The notes: generated from the letters alone by a model not told the origin. 17,541 nt of DNA from an uncultured Alphaproteobacteria bacterium (GCA_958448685.1 CAUDEV010000017.1:1-17541); one strand, 5' to 3'; positions 6,651 to 14,655 are shown, counted from the first letter of the stretch. Made by a program: numbers and translations.

Positions 6651-8045
6651 TTAATCTTTTTCTATTTTATAAACATGTATCAAATTCGTTTGTCCTGAAG
6701 CTCGAAATGGCAATCCAGCAACTATTGCCACTTTATCGTATTCCAAACTAATTTCTTGTAATTTATTTTGAACAATTTGAGTCATTTGAGCAAAAGTGAA
6801 AATTTCATCTACAAGAATCGATTTTATTCCCCAAACTAATGCTAATTTTCGAGCGGTTTTCAAATTTGGAGTAAATGCAAAAATAGTCGCTTTTGTTCGA
6901 CTGTTTGAAACATTCACTGCGCATCTTCCTGTTTCAGAAAAAGCTGCTATTGCTTTTATGTCGTCTATATCAACTGTTCTTCTTATGGATTCTGACATAG
7001 CGGTTAGGTTTTCAAATTCTTTTTGAAAGAAATCTAAATTATCTTTTTCCGTTTGAACAATGATTTTTGTCATAGTCTCAACAGATTCGACAGGATATTC
7101 TCCAGCAGCGCTTTCTGCAGAAAGCATAACCGCATCAGCCCCTTCTGCTATAGCACAAGAAACATCTGAAACTTCTGCTCTTGTTGGAATATGACACTTT
7201 ATCATAGACTCTAACATTTGTGTTGCAACAATAACAGGTTTTCTGTGAAATCTTGCTTTGTTTATTATCATTCTTTGTATTGACGGTATTGATTCATAAG
7301 GCATTTCTACTCCAAGATCTCCTCTTGCAACCATGACAGCATCTGTGACTTCCAATATTGAATCTATACGTTCTACGGCTGAAGGTTTTTCTATTTTTGC
7401 CACAACCCCTATCTTGTTATCAAAGAAATTTCTGGCATATTCTATATCTTTTTCCGTTTGAACAAATGAAATTGCTATCCAATCAGCATCTATTTTTTCA
7501 GCTAATTTCACATCTTCCTTATCTTTTTCTGTCAAAGCATTTATTGGAAGAATAGCATTTGGAATATTAACCCCTTTTTTATTAGAAATAACACCGTCTT
7601 CTATCACTTCAGTAACCAGCTCATTACCTTTGTTTTCTTCTATTTTTAGTTTTATTTTTCCATCATCTAAAAGCAAATTAGTTCCTTCTTTTAAAGCTGA
7701 GAATAATTCAGGGTGAGGTAATGTAACCCGCTTTGAAGTTCCATATGCTTTATTTAAATCAAGAGAAAACTTTGCTCCTTTTTTTAGAATAACACTGCCA
7801 TCTTCAAACATACCAATTCTGATTTTTGGTCCTTGTAAATCCATTAAAATTGCCAGATATGTTCCTAATTCTTTTTCAATTTTTCGAATTAACTCGGCGT
7901 TTTTTATGTGAAACTCATGTGTCCCATGAGAAAAATTTAACCTAAAAACATTAGCACCAGCTTTTGCAAGAAGACGTATGCCTTCTTCTGAACTGCTTGC
8001 AGGTCCTAACGTTGCAACAATTTTAGCTTTTTTCAAACTAATCAT
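6651..8045 (-). CDS. pyk: Pyruvate kinase
   Basis: Pyruvate kinase converts phosphoenolpyruvate and ADP to pyruvate and ATP, the last step of glycolysis. The sequence carries KIVATLGPASS at the N-terminus, the catalytic FRLNFSHG loop (Arg35, Asn37, Ser39), LMDLQGPKIRIG, a KIEKPSAV segment with the active-site Lys, MVARGDLGVEMP, KPVIVATQMLESM and the SAESAAGEYPVE signature, followed by the C-terminal regulatory domain. Length is 464 residues, as usual. I chose the ATG at 8045; an in-frame ATG at 8060 adds five residues (MFYFN) but would leave only about nine bases of leader from the predicted promoter. Neither start has a Shine-Dalgarno. It is the first gene of a co-directional run with tolQRA. 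Its presence suggests at least the lower part of glycolysis is kept. Confidence 0.98.
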   Translation of the reverse strand: MISLKKAKIVATLGPASSSEEGIRLLAKAGANVFRLNFSHGTHEFHIKNAELIRKIEKELGTYLAILMDLQGPKIRIGMFEDGSVILKKGAKFSLDLNKAYGTSKRVTLPHPELFSALKEGTNLLLDDGKIKLKIEENKGNELVTEVIEDGVISNKKGVNIPNAILPINALTEKDKEDVKLAEKIDADWIAISFVQTEKDIEYARNFFDNKIGVVAKIEKPSAVERIDSILEVTDAVMVARGDLGVEMPYESIPSIQRMIINKARFHRKPVIVATQMLESMIKCHIPTRAEVSDVSCAIAEGADAVMLSAESAAGEYPVESVETMTKIIVQTEKDNLDFFQKEFENLTAMSESIRRTVDIDDIKAIAAFSETGRCAVNVSNSRTKATIFAFTPNLKTARKLALVWGIKSILVDEIFTFAQMTQIVQNKLQEISLEYDKVAIVAGLPFRASGQTNLIHVYKIEKD

Positions 8046-8075
8046 ATTAAAATAAAACATGGTACATATGATATG

Positions 8076-8104
8076 ATTTTATCAGATTTCCAAAAAACCT
8101 TCAA
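8076..8104 (-). promoter_or_regulatory. Promoter of pyk
   Basis: On the minus strand TTGAAG (8104-8099) and TAAAAT (8081-8076) are 17 bases apart, and TGA directly precedes the -10. Transcription would start near 8069, giving a leader of about 24 bases to the ATG at 8045. The box layout closely matches the ftsH and pheT promoters. Confidence 0.7.
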
Positions 8105-8120
8105 TGTTATAGAAAGCTAG

Positions 8121-8189
8121 TGTATTAGCTCAAAAGAAGTGAGACAAAAAGAGAGTTTCCTTACACAGATTTAATATACAACTAAGGAA
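8121..8189 (-). repeat. IS end, copy B (inverted partner at 951-1019)
   Basis: The minus strand of this segment matches 951-1019 at 63 of 69 ungapped positions. It contains the last codons of the decayed transposase and the non-coding tail of the element, with the outer end facing pyk. Confidence 0.9.
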
Positions 8190-8720
8190 TTCTCTAACGT
8201 TTTATGTAAAAATTCTTCTGTAATAATGCGATTTATTTACTCCATATTTCTATTAATCTTCAGTAAGGTTTTTTCAAAATCTTTCATAAATACACTGCCT
8301 CCATCGACTTATATAGATTTAATAGGAAATGGCCTATGTAAAGCTATTTAACGTTCTTACCATATGATCAATTTGTACATTCTCTCCTATTTTCATCTGA
8401 GAATAAATCTTAAATTCACGACACTTGTATATGATGTAAACTTCCTGTGTTTTCTTGTATCTAAGACTTGATAATGATCTTGGTACACTGAGTTTCTTTA
8501 TGGTTCTCCCCACAGAACTTTCGCTAATTTCTATGCTATAATCTCTTCTTAAAATTATAAATATCTTTGTTTTTCAATAAGTTTTGTATTCTGTTCTTAT
8601 TTTTCTTATGAGATTCCAAACTTCTTTATTAAACCTTGGTTTACGAAAGTTTTTAGGTCTTTTATTTTTGATAATTCCAGAATATTTTGTTTGTGCATTA
8701 TCTCTCATGATTTCACCAAT
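8171..8720 (-). pseudogene. Decayed IS481-like (rve/DDE) transposase
   Basis: Reading the minus strand from 8720, the translation runs from RPKNFRKPRFNKEVWNLIRK through an ILRRDYSIEISESSVGR winged-helix segment to KIGENVQIDHM, which holds the first catalytic Asp (codon 8369-8367). In another frame IKSI-stop-VDGGSVFMKDFEKTL gives the second catalytic Asp region (Val codon 8308-8306). The gene is dead: TGA at 8576-8574 replaces the usual Gly codon of the YGK motif, TAA at 8311-8309 replaces a likely Gln codon, and the stretch between the two Asp motifs and most of the C-terminus are deleted. The product ended SLVVY. The residues match rve-domain transposases of the IS481 type from memory of the family, not a search. 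The 5' end (roughly 8720-8800) is too decayed to place. Confidence 0.85.
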
Positions 8721-8821
8721 CTCTCAGCAATTTTTATGATATTTTGGGAGGCTTTTTGTTATCCAAGATAACTATTTTCCTTTACAATCTTTTATCTCAC
8801 GTCTGTTTGAATTTATACAAT

Positions 8822-8850
8822 TTGAAAGTTCAAACTTTAAATGATAGAAT
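8822..8850 (+). promoter_or_regulatory. Promoter of ftsH
   Basis: TTGAAA (8822-8827) and TAGAAT (8845-8850) are separated by exactly 17 bases, with TGA directly before the -10. Transcription would start near 8857, about 26 bases before the ftsH ATG. The -35 lies within TTTGAA-AG-TTCAAA (8821-8834), a short palindrome that could be an operator. Confidence 0.75.
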
Positions 8851-8882
8851 AAGATCAGATTTAGAAAGCATTTGAGACATTA

Positions 8883-10775
8883 ATGAATAAGAACACGAAA
8901 AATATATTATCTTGGGCATTCTTAATTGGTATTTTGTTTTTAATAGCCAATCCTTTTGACTCAAAAATATTAGGACCCAATACACAAGAAATATCTTATT
9001 CAAAATTTATGGAATCAGTTTCTGATGGAGATATAAAAGAGGTTTTGATTAGAAATACCACCTCAAAAATTGCAGGAATGTTTTCTAATGGAAAGATATT
9101 TACTACGATAACTCCAAATGATCCACAAATGGTTGAGAGACTTTTGCAAAACAAAGTGGAAGTCAAAGTAGATTCCGGAGAATCCGGATTAGGGTTTTTT
9201 ATGACCGCTTTGATTCAATGGTTTCCACTTTTGTTAATAATCGGTCTTATGATTTATTCATCACGCCAAATGAAAAACGGAATGGGAGGAGGAATTGGAG
9301 GCAATCCGTTCGGAGTTGGAAAAGCAAAAGCGAAAATGTTACAACCTAAAAAAGTTAATGTCACATTTGAAGATGTCGCAGGAATTGACGAAGCGAAGCA
9401 AGAATTAGAAGAAATTGTGGATTTTCTAAAAGCTCCTCAAAAATTTCAAAGACTTGGAGGAAGAATACCAAGAGGCGTTTTGCTAGTAGGTGATCCTGGA
9501 AATGGAAAAACTCTTCTTGCAAGGGCAATTGCTGGAGAAGCAAATGTACCATTCTTTAGTATATCAGGATCTGATTTCGTTGAAGTTTTTGTAGGTGTTG
9601 GAGCAAGTCGTGTTCGCGATATGTTTGAAAATGCAAAGAAAAATTCTCCATGTATAGTCTTTATAGATGAAATAGATGCTGTTGGTCGTCGCAGAGATAA
9701 TTCTATGAGAGGCGGAAATGACGAAAGAGAGCAAACATTAAATCAGCTTTTAGTTGAAATGGACGGATTTGATGAAAATCAAGGAGTAATCGTCCTTTCT
9801 GCAACAAACAGACCTGATATTCTTGATCCAGCACTATTAAGACCAGGAAGATTTGACAGGAGAATTACTGTTCAATATCCAGACATGGCAGGAAGAGAGA
9901 AGATTTTAAAAGTGCATGTGAAAAAAGTTCCACTTTCTCCTGATGTTGATTTAAAAACTGTTGCAAGAGGAACTCCCGGATTTTCTGGAGCAGAATTGGC
10001 AAATTTGGTTAATGAAGCAGCTTTGCTTGCCGCTAGAAATAATAAATTAGCTGTGACTATGCAAGATTTCGAAATGGCAAAAGATAAAGTAATTATGGGT
10101 GCAGAAAGAAAGTCTATGAGTATGACTGATGAGGAGAAAAAATTAACAGCTTATCATGAGTCAGGGCATGCGCTAATAGCTTTATTGATGCCTCAAAGTG
10201 ACCCTATTCATAAAGTGACGATAATACCACGAGGTGGAGCTTTAGGGATGGTTGTCAGACTTCCAGAAAAGGATAAAGTATCTGTTTCCAAGACGGAATT
10301 GCTTTCAAACATACGTGTTGCTATGGGAGGAAGAGCCGTAGAAGAAGTTTTCTTTGGTAAAGAAAATATAACAACTGGAGCTTCTCAGGATATAAAGCAA
10401 GCAACTAAAATTGCAAAAAATATGGTAATTAAGTGGGGAATGAGTGAAAAAGTTGGTATAAGATCATTTTATGATTCTGATGGATATTATCTTGAAGCTA
10501 GCGATCAAATTTCACAAAAAACTTCAGAATTGATTGACTCAGAAGTAAAGGAATTGGTTGATTCAGCTTATAAAGAAGTGAAAGAATTGGTCATAAAGAA
10601 TAAAGACAAACTTGACTCAATAGCAAAAAAATTAATTGAAAAAGAAACATTGACTGGTGAAGAAGTAAAGTTAGTCTTTGAAGGGAAAGAATTAAAAGAT
10701 ATTGAAAAACAAGAAGACCCTTTAGAAGAATTTAAGCTAGGGGGAATTCCGAGAAGTTCTGATACAGAGGAATAA
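8883..10775 (+). CDS. ftsH: FtsH, ATP-dependent membrane zinc protease
   Basis: FtsH is a membrane-anchored AAA+ protease that degrades misfolded membrane proteins and short-lived regulators. The 630-residue protein has a first membrane helix (about residues 8-24), a periplasmic domain, a second helix (about 107-126) and a Gly-rich linker. The AAA+ module has Walker A GDPGNGKT (203-210), Walker B FIDE (260-263) and the second region of homology NRPDILDPALLRPGRFDRR. The zinc site is HESGH (425-429) with the third ligand probably Asp503 in GASQD. Walker A usually reads GPPGTGKT; the Asp and Asn here leave the catalytic Gly, Lys and Thr intact. A consensus-like promoter lies just upstream, there is no clear Shine-Dalgarno, and an acidic tail ends the protein. 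The next gene starts on the base after the stop codon. Confidence 0.99.
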   Translation: MNKNTKNILSWAFLIGILFLIANPFDSKILGPNTQEISYSKFMESVSDGDIKEVLIRNTTSKIAGMFSNGKIFTTITPNDPQMVERLLQNKVEVKVDSGESGLGFFMTALIQWFPLLLIIGLMIYSSRQMKNGMGGGIGGNPFGVGKAKAKMLQPKKVNVTFEDVAGIDEAKQELEEIVDFLKAPQKFQRLGGRIPRGVLLVGDPGNGKTLLARAIAGEANVPFFSISGSDFVEVFVGVGASRVRDMFENAKKNSPCIVFIDEIDAVGRRRDNSMRGGNDEREQTLNQLLVEMDGFDENQGVIVLSATNRPDILDPALLRPGRFDRRITVQYPDMAGREKILKVHVKKVPLSPDVDLKTVARGTPGFSGAELANLVNEAALLAARNNKLAVTMQDFEMAKDKVIMGAERKSMSMTDEEKKLTAYHESGHALIALLMPQSDPIHKVTIIPRGGALGMVVRLPEKDKVSVSKTELLSNIRVAMGGRAVEEVFFGKENITTGASQDIKQATKIAKNMVIKWGMSEKVGIRSFYDSDGYYLEASDQISQKTSELIDSEVKELVDSAYKEVKELVIKNKDKLDSIAKKLIEKETLTGEEVKLVFEGKELKDIEKQEDPLEEFKLGGIPRSSDTEE

Positions 10776-11624
10776 GTGGAATTAAAAGTTCTTATCGATA
10801 ATAAAGTTGGTTTTGGAAAATACTATTTAGCAGAAGCTGGACTTTCTTATTGTATAGAAGATAGAGATGCAAAAATATTATTTGATCTTGGATATTCCGG
10901 ATTATTTATTAAAAATGCAAATTTAATGAATGTTGATTTAAATGAAATCACTCATGTTTGCTTTTCTCATGGACATAATGATCATACGGGCGGTTTATAT
11001 TCATGGATTCGTGAATTTGAAATTAATTTATCACAAAATAGACCCCAAATTATAGCTCATGAAGGGGTATTTAAAAGAAAAATTATTCAATATCCAAATG
11101 AAATCGAATCTGGAATTGCTTTAGACTTAGATTTTATAAGAACTTTTTTTGATATCAAATTGGTAAAAGATCCTGTTTTTGTAACTGAAAATTTAGTATT
11201 TTTAGGACAAATTGAAAGAACAAATGATTTCGAAAATAAGAACCCTATAGGAAAAACTTATGATACATCCGGAAATTTTATAAATGACTATTGCTTGGAT
11301 GATTCCGCATTAATATATAATTCAACAGAAGGAATAGTTGTAATAACTGGATGTTCTCATTCTGGGATTTGCAATATTGTTCAATATGCTCTTAAAATTG
11401 CAAAAGATTATTGGAATCAGACTCATATTTCTGCAATAATTGGGGGAATTCATCTTTTGAATCCAAGAAAAGACCTTTTAGAAAAAACAATAGATTTTTT
11501 AAAAAAACAAAACATTGATAGTTTTTATTTAGGACATTGTATTGATTTTGAATCTAAGGCTGTTATGTTAAATTCAGGATTAAATATAAAAGAAATAGAA
11601 GTTGGAAAATCATTTAAATGGTAA
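10776..11624 (+). CDS. MBL-fold metallohydrolase, COG1237 / RFA-P synthase-like family
   Basis: The 282-residue protein has the metallo-beta-lactamase fold signature SHGHNDHTGG (His65, His67, Asp69, His70), then GCSHSG (His195), GGIHL (His226) and LGHC (His254), the pattern of the cytoplasmic family related to archaeal 7,8-dihydropterin-6-methyl-4-(beta-D-ribofuranosyl)aminobenzene-5'-phosphate synthase. It has no signal peptide. The true substrate in bacteria is unknown to me; the pterin-linked name is usually carried over by similarity. It begins with GTG directly after the ftsH stop, with GAGGA at 10767-10771, and is followed by glmM after 19 bases, so the three are probably one operon. 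It occupies the slot held by folP (dihydropteroate synthase, also a pterin enzyme) in the classical ftsH-folP-glmM order. Confidence 0.9.
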   Translation: MELKVLIDNKVGFGKYYLAEAGLSYCIEDRDAKILFDLGYSGLFIKNANLMNVDLNEITHVCFSHGHNDHTGGLYSWIREFEINLSQNRPQIIAHEGVFKRKIIQYPNEIESGIALDLDFIRTFFDIKLVKDPVFVTENLVFLGQIERTNDFENKNPIGKTYDTSGNFINDYCLDDSALIYNSTEGIVVITGCSHSGICNIVQYALKIAKDYWNQTHISAIIGGIHLLNPRKDLLEKTIDFLKKQNIDSFYLGHCIDFESKAVMLNSGLNIKEIEVGKSFKW

Positions 11625-11643
11625 CGCAAAGAAAGTTTTAACT

Positions 11644-12987
11644 ATGTCTAATATTTTTGGAACAGATGGAATAAGAAACAAAGCAAATGAAGGCTATATA
11701 ACTCCTGAAAATGTTATGAAATTAGCTATATCTGTTGTTAATTATTATAAATCTATAAATCATCAATCTGTGAATAACAAATTCACTGTTGTTATAGGAA
11801 AAGACACTAGACTTTCAGGATATATGTTGGAGCCAGCTTTAACTGCAGGATTTGTGGCGGCTGGAGCTAATGTTGATTTATTAGGGCCGATTCCAACTCC
11901 TGGAGTTGCATTTATGACTCGGTCTCTTCGTGCTGATTTAGGGGTTGTTATTTCGGCTTCTCATAATCCTTATTATGACAATGGAATAAAGTTTTTTAAC
12001 TCAAATGGTTTTAAAATTTCACAAAAAGATGAATTGGAGATTAGTGAGATATTTAATTCCAAGCAAGTATTATCTTCATCTGAAAATATGGGAAAAGCTC
12101 GAAGAATAGATGATGCTGCAGGAAGATATGTTGAATTTGTAAAAAGTTCATTTCCCAAAAATCTTAGTCTATCTGGCTTAAAAATAGTTATTGACACAGC
12201 TAATGGTGCGGCATATAAGATTGCTCCTCAGATATTTTGGGAATTAGGGGCCGAAATAATAAAAATAGGAGATAATCCAAATGGAGTTAATATAAATCAA
12301 GATTGTGGAGCAACACATACAGAACTTTTGCAAAATTATGTTTTAGAAAACAAGGCTGATATAGGAATTGCACTGGATGGTGATGCTGATCGTTTGATTG
12401 TCGTTGATGAAGAAGGAGAAATTGTTGATGGAGATTATATTATTGCTGCAATTGCAAAAGATTGGAAAGAATCAGGAAAACTCAAGGGAAATAATATCGT
12501 TGCAACAACGATGACTAATCTAGCTATGGAGAAATATTTGAATTCAATATGTTTAAATCTCATTCGTTCTGATGTCGGAGATAAATATGTTTTGCAAAAA
12601 ATGATTGAAATAGATGCAAACATTGGAGGAGAAAAATCAGGGCATATTATTCCAATAGATTTTTCAACAACTGGTGATGGTTGCGTTTCTGCTCTTCAAA
12701 TATTGGCATATATAAAAAAATCAGAAATAAAGACGAGTAACATAAGAAAACTTTATAAACCATATCCTCAAATAATGAAAAATATTCCAAAAATCTTGAA
12801 TTTAAATGATCCGAAAATCGTTAGTCTTATCACTGAAGTGAAAAATATCTTAAAAGATAGCGGAAGAATCATAATTCGAAAATCTGGAACAGAGCCAATA
12901 ACCCGTATAATGATAGAGGCAGAGCATGAAAAGGTTATGAATGATGCTCTTGTATGTTTGCAAACTATCTGTCAGATTCGATATTGA
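11644..12987 (+). CDS. glmM: Phosphoglucosamine mutase
   Basis: GlmM converts glucosamine-6-phosphate to glucosamine-1-phosphate on the route to UDP-GlcNAc for peptidoglycan and lipopolysaccharide. I chose the ATG at 11644, which gives the canonical N-terminus MSNIFGTDGIRNKAN and 447 residues. An upstream in-frame ATG at 11602 lies inside the preceding gene. The phosphoserine loop ISASHNP has the active Ser at 106. The metal loop DGDADR starts at Asp245, the sugar-binding segment reads GGEKSGHII, and the phosphate-binding loop RKSGTEP starts at Arg412. It is the last gene of the ftsH-MBL-glmM run. The Shine-Dalgarno is weak (purine-rich AAAGAAAG). Confidence 0.97.
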   Translation: MSNIFGTDGIRNKANEGYITPENVMKLAISVVNYYKSINHQSVNNKFTVVIGKDTRLSGYMLEPALTAGFVAAGANVDLLGPIPTPGVAFMTRSLRADLGVVISASHNPYYDNGIKFFNSNGFKISQKDELEISEIFNSKQVLSSSENMGKARRIDDAAGRYVEFVKSSFPKNLSLSGLKIVIDTANGAAYKIAPQIFWELGAEIIKIGDNPNGVNINQDCGATHTELLQNYVLENKADIGIALDGDADRLIVVDEEGEIVDGDYIIAAIAKDWKESGKLKGNNIVATTMTNLAMEKYLNSICLNLIRSDVGDKYVLQKMIEIDANIGGEKSGHIIPIDFSTTGDGCVSALQILAYIKKSEIKTSNIRKLYKPYPQIMKNIPKILNLNDPKIVSLITEVKNILKDSGRIIIRKSGTEPITRIMIEAEHEKVMNDALVCLQTICQIRY

Positions 12988-13058
12988 AACTTTATCATTA
13001 CTTGAAATATACATAGATTAGTGGTGTTTCTTTTCAAATGTCTCACGTGCACTCGAAG

Positions 13059-13089
13059 AGAGATGCTGCCAAATATTTTAAGTATCTCT
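13059..13089 (+). terminator. Possible hairpin downstream of glmM
   Basis: AGAGATGCT (13059-13067) pairs with AGTATCTCT (13081-13089), with one G-U pair and a 13-base loop. It lies 72 bases after the glmM stop. No T run follows on the plus strand, so intrinsic termination is doubtful. The rest of 12988-13140 is AT-rich with no gene that I can see. Confidence 0.3.
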
Positions 13090-13144
13090 AAAATAAAAAA
13101 CAGTATTATTAACGGAAAATTTACCTTTTTTTTTAAAATTGAAA

Positions 13145-13178
13145 ATAGGGAAGAAAAGTTTTGAAGACACTTCCCTAT
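13145..13178. repeat. 9-base inverted repeat overlapping the -10 of the second secreted-protein gene
   Basis: ATAGGGAAG (13145-13153) is the exact reverse complement of CTTCCCTAT (13170-13178), with 16 bases between the arms. The right arm overlaps TATAAT at 13176-13181. It could be an operator for a dimeric regulator; a transcript starting downstream would not contain it. Confidence 0.6.
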
Positions 13179-13188
13179 AATGTAAATA
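13161..13188 (+). promoter_or_regulatory. Promoter/leader region of the second secreted-protein gene
   Basis: A perfect TATAAT (13176-13181) has no good -35 at 17 bases. TTGAAG (13161-13166) with TAAATA (13183-13188) at a 16-base spacing is an alternative. From the TAA of TATAAT onward the sequence (TAATGTAAATATA, then a T run and GGAGG) closely matches window bases 1-26 ahead of the first secreted-protein gene, so both genes probably share promoter and leader. Confidence 0.5.
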
Positions 13189-13210
13189 TATCTTTTTTAA
13201 GGAGGTTTTT

Positions 13211-14638
13211 ATGAATAAATTATTACAAACAATGTTAATCTCAGCAATTTTAGCAACAGCTGGTTTTGCTAGTGAAGGTTTATTGGGCGATCATAACCAA
13301 AACGGTGATTATAACTTAAAAAGCAATTATACTATTGAATCTAGTGGTCGGTTAAATATGTTGTCCGGAAGCATGACTATTTCTTCCGAAAAAACATTAA
13401 CAAACAAAGGAATCGTTGATATTTCAAAAATTACTGATTTTACAGGGTATTCAGGACATGTGCAAGGAGAAAGTGGTTCCTCGATCATAATTCCAAAAAA
13501 ATCTGCGGAAGTTTCCCCTGGGGATAATGCTCTTAATTGCGATGGAGAATATAAATTAACTTATACGGTTGGAGATGCTGACCTTCAAGTCGTTGAAAAT
13601 GAAATTCAAATTCAAACATCAGAAAATGGTATATATACAGATGCCTCTGAAGCAAGCACAAAATTGGGACTAACTTTTGACGGAACTGTAACTATGGATC
13701 CTCAAGGAAGTGCGTCAATTACTATGGATGAAGTTGTTGCACATTCTGAAAACAAAACAGATAATAGCGATAAGACTTTTGATATAAGTCAACAAGGGCT
13801 AAGTTCCACGAATATAACTTTAGATTCGGATAAAACAATCCATTTTGGACTTGTTGGAACCGGCGCAAAAAATATAAACGTGACTGGAGCTCATAAACTC
13901 ACGATATCTGGAGATTCTTCAGGAATGGAAGGAAAAATAACAACCGAGGGTGATTTGACATTTGGTGACACTGGATCTAAAGGAGCCTTGGAGGTGCTCG
14001 GGAAATTGTCTTATGCACCAGATACAGAAACTACAGTAAATAACGAAGTGAAAGTTAGAAGTTTGTTTATTCCTCAAAACGCGAAACTTATAGTTAATGG
14101 ATCTATAACTATTGGATATGCTGTTTTGTCATCTGTGTATTATGGATATAATTATCCGTGGGTAATGGATTGGAGACATTCGGAGACAACAACAAGAGAT
14201 GCCAATGGTAATGATTTGGAATCCCCTGTCAAACATAGTGATGTCATTTCTTCGATGATAACTTCAGATGGCACTGATGGTTGGAATGCAGGAACTATCC
14301 ATGACACCGTCTTATCTTATTTTATAGATGAAAAAGGAATTTATGTAAGAAATTGTAAAACAAAGTGGGCAGATGTTTGGTCTCAATTTGAAGTTGGAAC
14401 TATAACAACTGCTACATATAATAATGGCGAAACTTTTACTTTAACTCGGACTATAAATAATATTGATTTAGTTTGCTATGAAGAAACAACGTCTATGCAT
14501 GTCGAAGGAAATTCAACAACTGGAATTTATTCAACAGGTGCAGCTCTTAATTTTGCTAAGGGGAGCAGTAAACAAGCAATAGCCGACATTGATGCCGGAA
14601 ATATAACAATTACCTCGACAACTCCAATAGGAGAATAA
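13211..14638 (+). CDS. Secreted protein of unknown function, signal-peptide paralogue B
   Basis: I do not recognise a family. The ATG at 13211 has GGAGG 5 bases upstream. The product is 475 residues. Its first 20 residues (MNKLLQTMLISAILATAGFA) form a Sec signal peptide cleaved before Ser21, almost the same as in the gene at 32; the first 22 coding bases are identical. The mature part is rich in Thr, Ser, Gly and Asn, with repeated short strand-turn units such as NITLDSDKTIHFG, LTISGDSSG and KLIVNGSITIG. This suggests a beta-solenoid or passenger-like fold over about residues 180-310, followed by a region with several Trp and Tyr. No autotransporter barrel or membrane anchor is present. It ends in IGE, close to the IGEA end of the first paralogue. 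It is probably surface-exposed or secreted; a host-interaction role is inference. Confidence 0.9.
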   Translation: MNKLLQTMLISAILATAGFASEGLLGDHNQNGDYNLKSNYTIESSGRLNMLSGSMTISSEKTLTNKGIVDISKITDFTGYSGHVQGESGSSIIIPKKSAEVSPGDNALNCDGEYKLTYTVGDADLQVVENEIQIQTSENGIYTDASEASTKLGLTFDGTVTMDPQGSASITMDEVVAHSENKTDNSDKTFDISQQGLSSTNITLDSDKTIHFGLVGTGAKNINVTGAHKLTISGDSSGMEGKITTEGDLTFGDTGSKGALEVLGKLSYAPDTETTVNNEVKVRSLFIPQNAKLIVNGSITIGYAVLSSVYYGYNYPWVMDWRHSETTTRDANGNDLESPVKHSDVISSMITSDGTDGWNAGTIHDTVLSYFIDEKGIYVRNCKTKWADVWSQFEVGTITTATYNNGETFTLTRTINNIDLVCYEETTSMHVEGNSTTGIYSTGAALNFAKGSSKQAIADIDAGNITITSTTPIGE

Positions 14639-14655
14639 TATTTACTTTGATTAAT

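Noticed and set aside
951..8189. Intact composite transposon carrying pyk-tol-surA genes
   Set aside because: Both IS copies are decayed and the enclosed genes are ordinary housekeeping genes. Rearrangement is more likely than transposition.
13039..13054. parS-like site around TGTCTCACGTG
   Set aside because: The left half resembles the ParB site TGTTTCACGTGAAACA, but the right half does not (11 of 16 positions). No parA or parB is nearby.
13211..14638. Autotransporter adhesin
   Set aside because: The passenger-like strands are present, but there is no C-terminal beta-barrel or terminal aromatic residue, so the label would be unsupported.
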